Below are positions 1-10,347 of a stretch of 64,000 nt of DNA, in pieces; positions within the stretch are counted from its first letter, which is position 1; every line of letters begins with the position of its first letter. Below the pieces are notes generated by a model. That model was given only the letters and a program-made list of their open reading frames with translations. It was not told where the DNA came from and did not search any database. The DNA is from Rodentibacter myodis (GTDB taxonomy: Bacteria > Pseudomonadota > Gammaproteobacteria > Enterobacterales > Pasteurellaceae), in assembly GCF_001999305.1 (NCBI RefSeq), contig NZ_MLHQ01000010.1, forward strand, positions 62,001-126,000, given 5' to 3'. The translations under genes and the position numbers were made by a program.

Positions 1-667
1 ATTGTTCATCACGCTGCCCTAGTGCATACCCCACTCCGTGAACGGTGCGGATAAAATGTTTTCCCAGTTTTTTACGTAAATTATAAATATGAACATCTAA
101 CGCAGTAGTGCTGATTTCTTCCTCCCAAGTTGAGAGTTTTTCTTCAATGGTTGAACGGGAAAGCACCCGTGTTTTATTGAGCATAAAAAGCTCCAACAAT
201 TTATATTCCCGCGTTGTGAGGGAAATGATTTCGGCATTAAGTTTAACAACACGTTGATTCGGATCGAGCTGCACGCCTAAATGTTCAATTATCGCAGAGG
301 AATGACCGTGACTACGTCTAATTAAGGCTTGCAAACGTGCGACCACTTCTGCCAATGCAAAAGGCTTACATAAATAATCATCCGCACCACTTTGCAATCC
401 TTTTACCCGCTCGTCTAAGGTATCCCGTGCGGTTAAAATCAGTACCGGAACGGTCTGATTATTCGTTCGCCATTGTTGTAAAATATTCAGCCCATCCATT
501 TGAGGCAAAGTGAGATCTAACACCACTGCATCATAAGGGGCGGAATCTAACGCATTGAAACCGGTTTTGCCGTCTGTAAACCAATCCACCACAAAACCGG
601 ATTTGGACAATCCAATCTGCAAACCGTTGCCGATTAACATATCATCTTCAATTAATAAAATTCGCAT
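1..667 (-). CDS. qseB: QseB/YgiX-type OmpR-family response regulator (C-terminus cut at window edge)
   Basis: Two-component DNA-binding response regulator. Translation from the ATG at 667 gives 222 codons with no stop before base 1, so only the last few residues are missing; the family is about 220 residues long. The receiver domain shows the acidic pair D8/D9, the phospho-acceptor D51 in VVLDLTLPQ and K101 in YLCKPF. The C-terminal winged helix ends with the [11 protein letters not shown] signature of OmpR-type regulators. It lies downstream of ygiW as in E. coli ygiW-qseBC; the sensor kinase would lie off the left edge. Assignment as QseB rather than a paralogue rests on this synteny. A matching CTTAA-N6-CTTAA box lies upstream of ygiW. 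Confidence 0.88.
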   Translation of the reverse strand, partial: MRILLIEDDMLIGNGLQIGLSKSGFVVDWFTDGKTGFNALDSAPYDAVVLDLTLPQMDGLNILQQWRTNNQTVPVLILTARDTLDERVKGLQSGADDYLCKPFALAEVVARLQALIRRSHGHSSAIIEHLGVQLDPNQRVVKLNAEIISLTTREYKLLELFMLNKTRVLSRSTIEEKLSTWEEEISTTALDVHIYNLRKKLGKHFIRTVHGVGYALGQRDEQ

Positions 668-690
668 AAATTTAACCGCACTTTCAAAAC

Positions 691-719
691 AAAATGGTGA
701 GCAAAACACTCACCATTTT
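691..719 (-). terminator. Hairpin between ygiW and qseB
   Basis: A perfect inverted repeat AAAATGGTGAG / CTCACCATTTT with a 7-nt loop. On the minus strand it follows ygiW and precedes qseB and ends in a short T stretch, so it could attenuate read-through into qseB. Confidence 0.55.
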
Positions 720-736
720 TATTATTCAAGCATTTA

Positions 737-1108
737 TTAATTTGCTTTTTCTACACTGAATACTTCAACTTCCGCTTTTTCAAAGGCTTCGTTATCAAGT
801 TTACCGCTGATACGAATTTTATCTTGCGGCCCAACATTTAAGCCGTTCCACACACGATTTTTAATTTCAACTTTAATACGTGCCGTACCATCAGTGAAAA
901 GATATTCATCATCATCCATTTGTTGAGTAATGTTACCCACTAAAGTCACAATGCTATTATCTTTTGCAGAAAGTGCCTGCTTCACACTAATAACTTGTGC
1001 TGTGCCTTGCTGAAAGCCACCTTGTGCCGTATTACCATTACCGTTAAAACCGGCAAATGCAGTTGATGTTGCGATAGCTAAAAGTGCGGCTAATGTTAAT
1101 TTTTTCAT
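737..1108 (-). CDS. ygiW: YgiW/VisP-type periplasmic OB-fold (BOF) protein
   Basis: A 123-residue exported protein. Residues 1-19 form a clear signal peptide (MKKLTLAALLAIATSTAFA). A Gly/Asn/Gln-rich linker follows, then a bacterial OB-fold (BOF, YgiW/YdeI family) domain from about residue 38, with the typical DDEYLFTDGTARIKVEI strand pair. E. coli relatives are periplasmic stress proteins, and VisP in Salmonella binds peptidoglycan. It sits immediately upstream of the QseB-like regulator on the same strand, as in E. coli, and a QseB/PreA-type box lies about 85 nt upstream of its start, so autoregulated co-control is likely. Confidence 0.88.
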   Translation of the reverse strand: MKKLTLAALLAIATSTAFAGFNGNGNTAQGGFQQGTAQVISVKQALSAKDNSIVTLVGNITQQMDDDEYLFTDGTARIKVEIKNRVWNGLNVGPQDKIRISGKLDNEAFEKAEVEVFSVEKAN

Positions 1109-1192
1109 AAAGTTTTCCTCTTAAATGATAGTTAGGTTTAAGTATTTCCAAAGCACCATTGCTTTGTCGGGAGGTATTAAACAATATAAATC

Positions 1193-1208
1193 TTAAGGAA
1201 AAGTTAAG
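1193..1208 (-). promoter_or_regulatory. Putative QseB/PreA box upstream of ygiW-qseB
   Basis: The plus strand reads TTAAG-GAAAAG-TTAAG, which on the coding (minus) strand is the direct repeat CTTAA-N6-CTTAA. This is the published PreA/QseB recognition pattern. AT-rich -10 candidates (TATATT or TTTAAT) lie 5-18 nt downstream, placing the box near the -35 region of ygiW. Confidence 0.6.
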
Positions 1209-1233
1209 AAAAACTAAATTTTCTTAAAATTTG

Positions 1234-1263
1234 AGAAAAAGGCTAGATTTTATCTAGCCTTTT
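1234..1263 (-). terminator. thrS terminator
   Basis: Inverted repeat AAAGGCTAGAT / ATCTAGCCTTT with a 3-nt loop, followed on the minus strand by a T tract, located 44 nt past the thrS stop codon. Typical Rho-independent terminator. Confidence 0.8.
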
Positions 1264-1306
1264 ACGCCATACATCCCACAAAGTGCGGTTAATTTTAAGT
1301 AAGTTT

Positions 1307-3238
1307 CTATTCTTCGTTTAATAATTTTAATTCACGGTTTCTTACTTGTTTTTTCAGAATTTCTGCAAATTCTTCTACGCTGAAAGAGCCTAAATCCGCC
1401 CCCTTGCGGGTACGAACCGCCACTTTGCCTTCGGCAATTTCTTTGTCACCACATACCAACATATATGGCACACGGCGTAGAGTGTGTTCACGAATTTTGA
1501 AACCCACTTTCTCATTACGAAGATCGGCTTTTACGCGTAAGCCTGCATCAGATAAGGTTTTCACTACCTGTTGCACATAGTCTGCTTGACTATCGGTGAT
1601 ATTCATTACCACGGCTTGTGTTGGTGCTAACCACGCCGGGAAGAAGCCGGCATATTCTTCAGTAATAATACCGATGAAACGCTCGATTGAACCCAAAATC
1701 GCACGGTGGATCATTACCGGCGTTTTACGACCATTATCTTCCGCTACGTAAGTTGCATCCAAACGTCCCGGTAAAGCAAAGTCTAACTGCACTGTACCAC
1801 ATTGCCATTCACGACCTAAACTATCACGCAATGCAAACTCAATTTTCGGCCCATAAAATGCGCCTTCACCTTCCTGCACTTCATATTCAAGACCATTATG
1901 AGCCAATGCGGCAGCCAAACCGGCTTCGGCACGATCCCACATTTCATCCGAACCAATACGGTTTTCAGGACGGGTGGAAAGTTTTACATAAATATCTGTA
2001 AAACCGAAGGTGCTATAAATGTCGTAAACCATTTTTATACAGCTGGTTACTTCGCTTTCGATTTGATCTTCGGTACAGAAAATATGTGCATCATCTTGAG
2101 TAAAACCACGCACACGCATTAAACCATGCAATGAACCGGATGGTTCGTTACGGTGACAAGAACCAAATTCAGCCATACGAATTGGCAAATCACGATATGA
2201 CTTCAAGCCTTGGTTAAAAATTTGAACGTGTCCCGGACAGTTCATCGGTTTGATGGCATATTCACGGTTTTCAGATTGAGTGGTGAACATTAAATCACCA
2301 TAGTTTTGCCAATGCCCTGTTTTTTCCCACAATACGCGATCCATCATAAATGGACCTTTTACTTCTTGGTAATCATATTGTTTTAATTTTGTACGCACAA
2401 AAGTTTCTAATTCACGGAAAATAGTCCAGCCATCATTGTGCCAAAAAACCATTCCCGGTGCTTCTTCCTGCATATGATAGAGATCTAACGCTTTACCAAT
2501 TTTGCGATGGTCACGTTTTGCCGCTTCTTCTAAACGGGCTAAATATTCCGCTAATTGTTTTTTATCTGCCCAAGCCGTACCGTAGATACGTTGTAACATT
2601 TTATTTTTGCTATCGCCACGCCAATAAGCTCCGGCTACTTTTTGCAGTTTAAAATGATGACAAAAACGCATATTTGGCACGTGTGGGCCACGACACATAT
2701 CAATATATTCTTCGTGATGATATAACGCAGGTGTTGCAGTGCGTTCAATATTTTCATCTAAAATTGCCATTTTGTATGGCTCACCACGTTTTTCAAAAGT
2801 ATCGCGTGCTTCTTGCCAACTCACTCGTTTTTTCACCACGTCATAGTTGGTTTTTGCCAATTCCAACATACGTTTTTCGATTGCATCTAAATCTTCTTGC
2901 GTTAAAGATCGATCTAAATCCACGTCATAGTAAAAACCGTTTTCAATAGTCGGACCAATTGCCATTTTTACGTCAGGAAATAATTGCTTGATCGCGTGAC
3001 CAAGTAAATGCGCACAAGAATGGCGAATAATCTCTAAACCGTCTTCATCTTTCGCTGTAATAATTTCAAGGCTTGCGTCTTCATCAATAATATCGCACGC
3101 ATCACGGCGTTCACCGTTTACACGGCCTGCAATCGTCGCCTTAGCAAGACCCGCCCCAATATCTTGTGCAACTTCAAGCACCGAAACAGGCTTATCAAAT
3201 TGACGTTGAGAACCGTCAGGTAAAGTAATAACTGGCAT
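1307..3238 (-). CDS. thrS: Threonyl-tRNA synthetase
   Basis: Class II aminoacyl-tRNA synthetase that charges tRNA-Thr. It is 643 residues, the full family length. The order is an N-terminal TGS domain (residues 1-60), an editing domain with the [11 protein letters not shown] metal-site motif near residue 75, the class II catalytic core with motif 2 ([17 protein letters not shown]) and motif 3 ([10 protein letters not shown]), and a C-terminal anticodon-binding domain. It is read alone on the minus strand, with a terminator after it and a USS inverted pair upstream. No frameshift or missing motif is visible. Confidence 0.97.
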   Translation of the reverse strand: MPVITLPDGSQRQFDKPVSVLEVAQDIGAGLAKATIAGRVNGERRDACDIIDEDASLEIITAKDEDGLEIIRHSCAHLLGHAIKQLFPDVKMAIGPTIENGFYYDVDLDRSLTQEDLDAIEKRMLELAKTNYDVVKKRVSWQEARDTFEKRGEPYKMAILDENIERTATPALYHHEEYIDMCRGPHVPNMRFCHHFKLQKVAGAYWRGDSKNKMLQRIYGTAWADKKQLAEYLARLEEAAKRDHRKIGKALDLYHMQEEAPGMVFWHNDGWTIFRELETFVRTKLKQYDYQEVKGPFMMDRVLWEKTGHWQNYGDLMFTTQSENREYAIKPMNCPGHVQIFNQGLKSYRDLPIRMAEFGSCHRNEPSGSLHGLMRVRGFTQDDAHIFCTEDQIESEVTSCIKMVYDIYSTFGFTDIYVKLSTRPENRIGSDEMWDRAEAGLAAALAHNGLEYEVQEGEGAFYGPKIEFALRDSLGREWQCGTVQLDFALPGRLDATYVAEDNGRKTPVMIHRAILGSIERFIGIITEEYAGFFPAWLAPTQAVVMNITDSQADYVQQVVKTLSDAGLRVKADLRNEKVGFKIREHTLRRVPYMLVCGDKEIAEGKVAVRTRKGADLGSFSVEEFAEILKKQVRNRELKLLNEE

Positions 3239-3308
3239 AATGTTTCCTTATACAGTGGTCACCCATACGAAAGGTGACGTGTTAGTTTAAAAAATTCTAT
3301 AAAAAATA

Positions 3309-3353
3309 ACCGCACTTAGCTTTATTCCCACCATTGAATAAGAAAAGTGCGGT
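3309..3353. repeat. Inverted pair of DNA uptake signal sequences
   Basis: ACCGCACTT at 3309-3317 faces AAGTGCGGT at 3345-3353, the Hin-type uptake signal in opposite orientations. It lies upstream of thrS and hipB, so it is unlikely to terminate either gene. The flanking 3239-3449 is AT-rich, with no other gene visible. Confidence 0.7.
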
Positions 3354-3449
3354 CGCGGATTCTATCACTTTCTGAATTGCTTGTTAAATGGAAAACACGT
3401 CTAATGCTTTCCTAAAAGATATAATGTTTTCTATTGTTTTTCATTAATA

Positions 3450-3551
3450 TATCCCTTTTAGGAGATATTTATCATTTTACCCTCTGCAAGGGATAATTGT
3501 TGATTTATCCTCTAAAAGGTATAGAATATAAAATATACCTTAAAGAGGATA
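3450..3551 (+). promoter_or_regulatory. hipBA promoter with four HipB-type operators
   Basis: Four 18-bp elements fit the E. coli HipB operator TATCC-N8-GGATA with at most two mismatches. O1 at 3450-3467 is TATCC..AGATA, O2 at 3478-3495 is TACCC..GGATA, O3 at 3506-3523 is TATCC..GTATA, and O4 at 3534-3551 is TATAC..GGATA. Their starts are exactly 28 bp apart. A candidate -35 TTGATT (3500-3505) and -10 TAGAAT (3522-3527) bracket O3, and O4 overlaps the region just before the hipB ribosome-binding site. This fits autorepression by a HipB or HipBA complex. Confidence 0.8.
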
Positions 3552-3556
3552 AAAAA

Positions 3557-3859
3557 ATGATTATTACCAGCCCTAAAATGCTCTCTCACGTTATCCGTGA
3601 ATTTCGCTATAAAGACAACATCTCGCAAACAGATATTGCTAAACAGACAGGTATCAAACAAGCTACGGTTTCTGCATTTGAAAATACACCTGAAAGCACC
3701 AAAATGGAAACCCTATTCAAAATTCTTGCAGCATTGGAATTGGAATTGGTTGTTCAACCACGCCCAACATCTATAAATGCAAAACAATCGCCCCAAAATA
3801 ATTTTGTTGCAGAACCCACTTCTACCTACAACAGTGATGATGACGGAGAAATTTGGTGA
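3557..3859 (+). CDS. hipB: HipB-like antitoxin and autorepressor
   Basis: A 100-residue Cro/C1-type helix-turn-helix protein; the HTH spans about residues 20-50 (SQTDIAKQTGIKQATVSAFEN). I chose the ATG at 3557 because AGAGGA lies just upstream. The longer frame from 3497 would read through operators O3 and O4. The C-terminus ends in Asp/Glu and Trp (DDDGEIW), as expected for the HipB tail. The stop codon overlaps the hipA start by one base. It neutralises HipA and represses the operon. Confidence 0.88.
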   Translation: MIITSPKMLSHVIREFRYKDNISQTDIAKQTGIKQATVSAFENTPESTKMETLFKILAALELELVVQPRPTSINAKQSPQNNFVAEPTSTYNSDDDGEIW

Positions 3860-5139
3860 TGGATAATTCAATACTCAATGTGGCAATGAATGGCGTTTTA
3901 GTTGGTCAATGGCGGCGTTTAAAAAATGGAGCGACTGAATTCCAATATGTTGAAAAATGGCTTTCCTCCAATCGTTCCCGCCCGATTTCGCTTTCACTCC
4001 CACTATCATCAAAAGTTTATCGTGGCGATGAAGTGTATAACTTTTTCGATAATTTGTTACCTGATAACGAACATATTCGTTCACGCATTCAACAACGCTT
4101 TCAAACAAATACAAAAACACCCTTTGATTTACTTTCAGTTATCGGGCAAGACTGTGTGGGTGCAATACAGCTTTATCGATATAATGCACATCTCATCAAA
4201 ACTGTCTATGCCGAGCCATTATCTGAGCTTGATATTGAAAACACGTTAAAAAACTATCGCACTTTTCCACTTGGAATGGAACAGGAAGAAGACTTTCGTA
4301 TCTCTATTGCCGGCGCACAAGAAAAAACCGCCTTGCTGAACCAGAATGGTCAATGGATGCGTCCACTACATACAACGCCAACCAGCCATATTTTTAAATT
4401 ACCGATAGGAATGGTTGCCCAAGGTCAACTCGATCTTTCCAGTAGCTGTGAAAATGAATGGCTTTGTCTGCGAATTATGCAGGTTCTCGGATTAAAAGTC
4501 CCCTTTTCTGCTATCGAACATTTTGGTGAAATGAAAGCATTAATTGTGGAGCGTTTTGATAGACGGTGGTCTGCTGGTAAAAAATGGCTTATTCGACTTC
4601 CTCAAGAAGATATGTGCCAAGCATTAAATGTTGCCCCCGCCAGAAAATATGAGAATGATGGCGGCCCGGGTATTTTACAAATTATGCAACTTCTAAACGG
4701 TTCGGCAAATCCAAATGAAGATAGAAAACAATTCTTTAAGGCACAAATTGTTTTTTGGTTGCTTTGTGCAATCGATGGACACGCGAAAAATTTTAGTATA
4801 TTCCTAGAGCCTCAAGGTCACTATCGTTTAACCCCATTTTATGATGTGATGTCAGCATACCCTTTGATTAAACCCAATGGATTAGCCAAACAAAAAGTGA
4901 AGATGGCGATGGCTTGGTATGGAGAAAATAAACATTATTTGTGGGATAAAATTCAACTTCGTCATATTTTTTCAACGGCAAAACTCGCCGGTTTATCCCA
5001 AGCTGTTGTAGAAGATATTCTACAAGAAATTTTAACTTGTTTACCCAATGTTGATCGTATAAGTGTTGCGCATTTACCAAACGACATTAGCAATCCAATT
5101 TTGGAAGGGCTAAAAAAACAGATTCAAAAAATCCAATAA
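3859..5139 (+). CDS. hipA: HipA-like serine/threonine kinase toxin
   Basis: A 426-residue HipA kinase; E. coli HipA is 440. The N-subdomain 1 (couple_hipA) spans roughly residues 1-110. The P-loop-like ISIAGAQEKTALL carries S149, equivalent to the autophosphorylated S150 of E. coli. The catalytic CAIDGHAKNFSIF carries D306, and the metal-binding PFYDVMSAYP follows. HipA phosphorylates glutamyl-tRNA synthetase in E. coli and induces persistence; the target here is inferred. The ATG at 3859 overlaps the hipB stop (TGATG), and the upstream TTG/GTG codons in frame lie inside hipB. All key residues are present, so it looks active. Confidence 0.9.
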   Translation: MDNSILNVAMNGVLVGQWRRLKNGATEFQYVEKWLSSNRSRPISLSLPLSSKVYRGDEVYNFFDNLLPDNEHIRSRIQQRFQTNTKTPFDLLSVIGQDCVGAIQLYRYNAHLIKTVYAEPLSELDIENTLKNYRTFPLGMEQEEDFRISIAGAQEKTALLNQNGQWMRPLHTTPTSHIFKLPIGMVAQGQLDLSSSCENEWLCLRIMQVLGLKVPFSAIEHFGEMKALIVERFDRRWSAGKKWLIRLPQEDMCQALNVAPARKYENDGGPGILQIMQLLNGSANPNEDRKQFFKAQIVFWLLCAIDGHAKNFSIFLEPQGHYRLTPFYDVMSAYPLIKPNGLAKQKVKMAMAWYGENKHYLWDKIQLRHIFSTAKLAGLSQAVVEDILQEILTCLPNVDRISVAHLPNDISNPILEGLKKQIQKIQ

Positions 5140-5161
5140 GAAATATTTATAAAATCTTTTC

Positions 5162-5190
5162 TTGACTTATTTATCTTGTACTAGTTTAAT
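5162..5190 (+). promoter_or_regulatory. trpE promoter
   Basis: A -35 TTGACT (5162-5167) and a -10 TTTAAT (5185-5190) are separated by 17 bp, 30 nt before the trpE ATG. The short leader leaves no room for a leader peptide or attenuator. Confidence 0.75.
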
Positions 5191-5197
5191 AGTACAA
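5176..5197 (+). promoter_or_regulatory. TrpR operator overlapping the trpE -10
   Basis: Perfect inverted repeat TTGTACTA / TAGTACAA around a 6-nt centre. It contains the GTACTAGTT half-site of the E. coli TrpR operator consensus. It covers the -10 hexamer, so bound repressor would block polymerase. Confidence 0.8.
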
Positions 5198-5220
5198 AAT
5201 TTCAAAAATGAGATGTTATT

Positions 5221-6768
5221 ATGCAACACAACGCTTTTATCGCTGTCACAAGCCAGCCCGTTCCCTATCACGCGGATACTACGGCTATTTTTAATACCTT
5301 GTGCAATCATCCTAATACCCTTCTTCTTGATTCTGCCGAAATCGGTAGTAAAAACAGTTTACAGAGCCTTATATTAATCAATACGGCGGTGAAAATAACC
5401 TGTTCAAGTCACAACGTCACATTTAAAGCCTTAAATGCAAATGGCAAACAAGTGTTAAAAGAAATTCATCCCAAATTGACCGCACTTGGTAACGTAAGTG
5501 CGGTCAATTTTGAGGATGAATTTTCAGTAAGTTTCACGCCACTTGATAATCAACAAGACGAAGACAGCAAATTACAATCGGCAACTATTTTTGATGGTCT
5601 GCGTGTCATTTCCAACCTTTATCAACATAGTAATACGCCTGTTTTTTTAGGCGGTTTGTTTGCTTATGACTTAGTTGCAAATTTCATTCCAATGAAGGGG
5701 ATTACATTAAAAGATGACGGAATTACCTGTCCTGACTACAGTTTTTATCTTGCCGAACACCTCATTACCATTGATCACCAAAACCAACAAGCAACATTAA
5801 AAAGCTTCTGTTTCTCACAAGAAGAACAAGTAAACGTTGCCAAAACAGCCCTTTCCATCGCACAAAAATTAAAAAATATTGATAATGTGCTTTCAATCAA
5901 ACCTGCCAATGACGAAGTAAAAACAAATTTTGAAGATCCTGAATTTATCAATATTGTGAAGACCTTAAAACATCACATTAATATTGGCGATGTCTTCCAA
6001 ATTGTGCCATCCCGCCGCTTTTCTCTTGCTTGCCCGAATACCCTCGCAAGCTACGCCCAACTCAAACAAAACAACCCTAGCCCCTATATGTTCTATCTGA
6101 ATGATGAGGATTTCATTTTATTTGGTGCTTCGCCGGAAAGCGCGCTTAAATATACACCTGAAAATCGCCAATTAGAAATCTACCCAATTGCCGGTTCACG
6201 TCCACGTGGATTTGATGCCCACGGCAATATTGATTCTGAATTAGATGCCCGTTTAGAACTTGAACTTCGCCTTGATCATAAAGAACAAGCTGAACATTTA
6301 ATGTTGGTCGATTTGGCTCGAAATGACATTGCCCGCGTTTGCCAAAGCGGCACACGCAAAGTAGCGGAATTAATGCAGGTCGATCGTTATTCGCATATTA
6401 TGCATTTGGTTTCTCGTGTAACAGGTAAACTTCGCCCTGAATTAGATGCATTGCACGCCTATCAAGCCTGTATGAATATGGGGACACTCACCGGCGCGCC
6501 CAAAATTAAAGCAATGCAACTGATTTATCAATTTGAACAACAAAAACGCCATAGTTATGGCGGTGCGGTAGGCTACCTTACATCTGACGGACGTTTTGAT
6601 ACCTGTATCGTCATTCGTTCCGCTTTTGTTCAAAATGGTATCGCACACGTGCAAGCCGGCTGTGGTGAAGTGTTAGATTCCGATCCGCAAGCGGAAGCAG
6701 ACGAAACCCGCCACAAAGCTGCCGCCGTGCTTAAAGCCATCCGTCAAACCAACACACGAGCCAAATAA
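5221..6768 (+). CDS. trpE: Anthranilate synthase component I
   Basis: Converts chorismate to anthranilate with ammonia delivered by TrpG, the first step of tryptophan synthesis. It is 515 residues (E. coli 520). The N-terminal feedback site LLLDSAEIGSKNSLQSL corresponds to the tryptophan-binding LLESA motif of TrpE. The C-terminal chorismate-binding domain has IAGSRPRG, ELRLDHKEQAEHLMLVDLARND and the AGCGEVLDSDP end motif. First gene of trpEG-tautomerase-trpD-trpCF, with trpG 10 nt downstream. Likely regulated by the TrpR operator just upstream, together with feedback inhibition. Confidence 0.97.
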   Translation: MQHNAFIAVTSQPVPYHADTTAIFNTLCNHPNTLLLDSAEIGSKNSLQSLILINTAVKITCSSHNVTFKALNANGKQVLKEIHPKLTALGNVSAVNFEDEFSVSFTPLDNQQDEDSKLQSATIFDGLRVISNLYQHSNTPVFLGGLFAYDLVANFIPMKGITLKDDGITCPDYSFYLAEHLITIDHQNQQATLKSFCFSQEEQVNVAKTALSIAQKLKNIDNVLSIKPANDEVKTNFEDPEFINIVKTLKHHINIGDVFQIVPSRRFSLACPNTLASYAQLKQNNPSPYMFYLNDEDFILFGASPESALKYTPENRQLEIYPIAGSRPRGFDAHGNIDSELDARLELELRLDHKEQAEHLMLVDLARNDIARVCQSGTRKVAELMQVDRYSHIMHLVSRVTGKLRPELDALHAYQACMNMGTLTGAPKIKAMQLIYQFEQQKRHSYGGAVGYLTSDGRFDTCIVIRSAFVQNGIAHVQAGCGEVLDSDPQAEADETRHKAAAVLKAIRQTNTRAK

Positions 6769-6778
6769 GGAATACATT

Positions 6779-7360
6779 ATGGCAAATATTCTTTTTTTAG
6801 ATAATTTTGATTCCTTCACGTATAACCTTGTGGATCAATTCCGCGTGTTAGGACATCAAGTTAAAGTTTATCGTAACGACTGCAACTTGGAACAGCTTGT
6901 CGAGACGGCATTAAACACGCCCGATACCGTTCTCGCCCTTTCCCCCGGTCCCGGCACACCGGCAGAAGCAGGAATCTTAATCCCCTTAATTGAACGCTTG
7001 AAAAACCATATTCCAATTATCGGTATTTGCTTGGGTCACCAAGCCTTAATTCAAGCCTTTGGCGGAAAAGTAGTTCACGCCGGCGAAGTATTACACGGTA
7101 AAGTGTCTAAAATCACCCACGATAACGAAGCAATGTTTAAAGGATTGGCAAACCCAATGCCGGTGGCGCGTTATCATTCTTTAATGGGACAGGATCTACC
7201 CGAAGAATTTATCGTAAACGCACAATACAATGGCATTATTATGGCAATTCGCCACCGTGATTTACCCATTTGTGCATTTCAATTTCATCCGGAAAGCATT
7301 TTAACCGTGCAAGGTTCACAATTATTACAGCAATCTATTGAATGGTTGCTGAATCGATAA
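6779..7360 (+). CDS. trpG: Anthranilate synthase component II (glutamine amidotransferase)
   Basis: Class I glutamine amidotransferase subunit that supplies ammonia to TrpE. It is 193 residues and stands alone, not fused to TrpD as it is in E. coli. The oxyanion strand is LSPGPGTPAEAG, the catalytic Cys lies in GICLGHQALIQAFGG (about residue 84), and the His-Glu pair is in FHPESILT near residue 170. RBS AAGGAA precedes the ATG. A 31-nt gap leads to the tautomerase-like gene. Confidence 0.96.
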   Translation: MANILFLDNFDSFTYNLVDQFRVLGHQVKVYRNDCNLEQLVETALNTPDTVLALSPGPGTPAEAGILIPLIERLKNHIPIIGICLGHQALIQAFGGKVVHAGEVLHGKVSKITHDNEAMFKGLANPMPVARYHSLMGQDLPEEFIVNAQYNGIIMAIRHRDLPICAFQFHPESILTVQGSQLLQQSIEWLLNR

Positions 7361-7373
7361 ATAATGACTTTAA

Positions 7374-7778
<405 letters not shown>

Positions 7779-7866
7779 TCGGCGAAATTTATAAATAACC
7801 TGACGTTCCTACTTTCAATATCAAAAAACAATAATTTCAATCAAAATAATAAAAAAGGAATAAACA

Positions 7867-8868
7867 ATGCAAGCCAACCCATTACTGGAACAGCTTTATA
7901 ACGGAAAGCAAATTTCAGCCGCAGAAAGTACCGCACTTTTCAATGCCGTTATTCAAGGAGAATTGTCTAACGAACAAATTGCCGCAATGCTCATTGCCTT
8001 AAAAGTACGTGGCGTAACCATTGATGAAATCAGCGGTGCGGTTACCGCCTCACTCCAAAATGCCAAGCCTTTCCCTCGCCCGGACTACCCTTTTGCCGAT
8101 ATTGTCGGCACTGGTGGAGACGGGCAAAATACCATTAATATTTCCACTGCAAGTTGCATTACCGCAGCAACAATGGGGGCAAAAGTTGCCAAACACGGCA
8201 ATCGTAGCGTATCCAGTCAATCAGGTTCAAGCGATGTGTTAACGGCATTAGGTGTGAATGTCAATATTTCACCGGAAACCGCCCGCCAAGCCTTAGATGA
8301 AATTGGGGTCTGCTTTTTATTTGCCCAACAATATCATTCCGGCTTTCGCTACGTTGCACCGGTACGCGCCGCATTAAAAACCCGCACGATTTTTAATATT
8401 CTCGGCCCGTTAATTAATCCGGCACGTCCTCATTATCATTTATTAGGTGTTTACGCCCCTGAATTAGTGAAAACCTATGCGGAAACCGCCGTTGCACTCG
8501 GTCACAAACACACTTTTGTCGTGTATGGTTCAGGCTTAGATGAAGTGGCATTACACGGCGAAACCCAAGTGGCGGAAGTGAAAAATGGCAAAATCGATTA
8601 TTTCACCTTAACACCGGAAGATTTTGGTTTAAAACCTCAATCATTAGAAAGCCTACGTGGAGGCGAACCACAAGAAAATGCCCAAATGCTGACCGCACTT
8701 TTACAAGGAAAGGGCAAGACCGAACACGTCAATGCCGTTGCCGCCAATACGGCATTATTATTGAAGCTATTCGGACAAGAAAATCTCAAGCAAAATACAC
8801 AAAATGTGTTAGAAACTTTAGCGACAGGCAAAGCATTTGAAACATTAACAAAACTCACACAATATTAA
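7867..8868 (+). CDS. trpD: Anthranilate phosphoribosyltransferase
   Basis: Transfers phosphoribose from PRPP to anthranilate. It is 333 residues, the usual length for the monofunctional enzyme. The PRPP loop is [14 protein letters not shown] (about residues 80-93), followed by [18 protein letters not shown] and the [14 protein letters not shown] motif. An 88-nt AT-rich gap separates it from the tautomerase-like gene. RBS AAAAGGAAT lies before the ATG. Confidence 0.96.
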   Translation: MQANPLLEQLYNGKQISAAESTALFNAVIQGELSNEQIAAMLIALKVRGVTIDEISGAVTASLQNAKPFPRPDYPFADIVGTGGDGQNTINISTASCITAATMGAKVAKHGNRSVSSQSGSSDVLTALGVNVNISPETARQALDEIGVCFLFAQQYHSGFRYVAPVRAALKTRTIFNILGPLINPARPHYHLLGVYAPELVKTYAETAVALGHKHTFVVYGSGLDEVALHGETQVAEVKNGKIDYFTLTPEDFGLKPQSLESLRGGEPQENAQMLTALLQGKGKTEHVNAVAANTALLLKLFGQENLKQNTQNVLETLATGKAFETLTKLTQY

Positions 8869-8919
8869 TTATTGTGCGCGAACGATTGCAATTTATACAT
8901 ATTATCGGAAGGCAAAATA

Positions 8920-10347
8920 ATGATTACCCAAGACTTCTCACAACCTATTGATTCCACCACCGTGCTACAAAAAATCATTCTTGATAAAGCAGCGTGGGTG
9001 AAAGCCAAAGAAGCGGCATTTCCATTAAGTGAATTTCAACAAAACCTTTCAAAATCCGACCGCTCTTTTTATAATGCGCTGGCAAAGGGATCTCATCAAA
9101 AACCGGCTTATATTTTAGAATGTAAAAAAGCCTCACCGTCAAAAGGGTTAATTCGTGCCGAATTTAATCTAAATGACATCGCCAATGTGTATAAACATTA
9201 CGCTGCTGCGGTTTCTGTTCTCACGGATGAAAAATACTTTCAAGGTTATTTTGAATTTTTGCCACAAGTGCGTAACCTCCTCTCACAGCCTGTGTTATGT
9301 AAAGATTTTATGATTAGCGAATATCAGGTTTACCTCGCCCGTTATTATCAAGCGGATGCAATTCTTCTTATGCTTTCCGTGGTAAATGATGATACCTATC
9401 GAGTTCTGGCAAATCTTGCACATTCTTTGGGAATGGGCGTGCTAACCGAAACCTCAAATGAAGCAGAATTTGAACGTGCCCTTGCACTTGGTGCAAAGGT
9501 TATCGGCGTGAATAATCGTAATTTGCACGATCTCAGTGTTGATCTAAATCGCGTGGTTAAACTGACAGAAAAATATGCTGATCGTATTCCTGCCGATGTC
9601 CGCATTATCAGTGAATCGGGAATTTATAATCATCAGCAAATTCGTCAACTACAAAAAGTGGCACACGGATTTTTAATCGGCAGTAGCTTAATGGGTAGTC
9701 AAGATTTGAATAATGCAGTTCGTGCCGTCATTTTTGGTGAAAATAAAGTATGTGGTTTAACCCGAGTGCAGGATGTCAAAACCGCTTACGAAAATGGTGC
9801 GCTTTACGGTGGCTTAATTTTTGCCGAAGGTTCAAAACGTTGTATCACATTACGTCAAGCACAAGAATTAGTAACGGCTGCACCGCTCCGCTTTGTGGGC
9901 GTGTTCCAAAATCAAGAAATTGATTTTATTGTAAAAATCGCCCAACAATTACAACTTTATGCGGTGCAATTACACGGTAACGAAACGGCAGAATTTATCA
10001 CCGCACTTCGCACGAAATTGCCTGAATCTATTCAGATTTGGAAAGCCATTTCAGTCAATACAGAAGAAAAAAGTGCGGTCAATTTTGACGATGATTTTAA
10101 TGTAACACGCTATATTTTCGATAGCCAAACTGCCAATCAGCAAGGCGGCACAGGCAAAACTTTTGATTGGTCACTCATTCCTGAAAATTTAAAACATAAA
10201 ATTATCTTAGCCGGCGGTATTTCACCACATAACATTGAGCAAGCCATTCAACAGGGATGTTTAGGCGTGGATCTGAATTCCGGTGTGGAAAGTTCACCCG
10301 GCGTAAAAGATAAAGCAAAAGTGCGGTCGGTTTTTGAGAAAATTTGA
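8920..10347 (+). CDS. trpC: Bifunctional indole-3-glycerol phosphate synthase / phosphoribosylanthranilate isomerase
   Basis: A TrpC-TrpF fusion that catalyses isomerisation of phosphoribosylanthranilate and ring closure to indole-3-glycerol phosphate. I start at 8920 (MITQDF), where GGAAGG precedes the ATG; the upstream in-frame ATG at 8872 has no ribosome-binding site. The product is 475 residues. The IGPS half (about 1-260) has the [13 protein letters not shown] motif and the [12 protein letters not shown] segment. The TrpF half shows [18 protein letters not shown] and the [14 protein letters not shown] phosphate loop. Last gene of the first trp block. Confidence 0.95.
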   Translation: MITQDFSQPIDSTTVLQKIILDKAAWVKAKEAAFPLSEFQQNLSKSDRSFYNALAKGSHQKPAYILECKKASPSKGLIRAEFNLNDIANVYKHYAAAVSVLTDEKYFQGYFEFLPQVRNLLSQPVLCKDFMISEYQVYLARYYQADAILLMLSVVNDDTYRVLANLAHSLGMGVLTETSNEAEFERALALGAKVIGVNNRNLHDLSVDLNRVVKLTEKYADRIPADVRIISESGIYNHQQIRQLQKVAHGFLIGSSLMGSQDLNNAVRAVIFGENKVCGLTRVQDVKTAYENGALYGGLIFAEGSKRCITLRQAQELVTAAPLRFVGVFQNQEIDFIVKIAQQLQLYAVQLHGNETAEFITALRTKLPESIQIWKAISVNTEEKSAVNFDDDFNVTRYIFDSQTANQQGGTGKTFDWSLIPENLKHKIILAGGISPHNIEQAIQQGCLGVDLNSGVESSPGVKDKAKVRSVFEKI

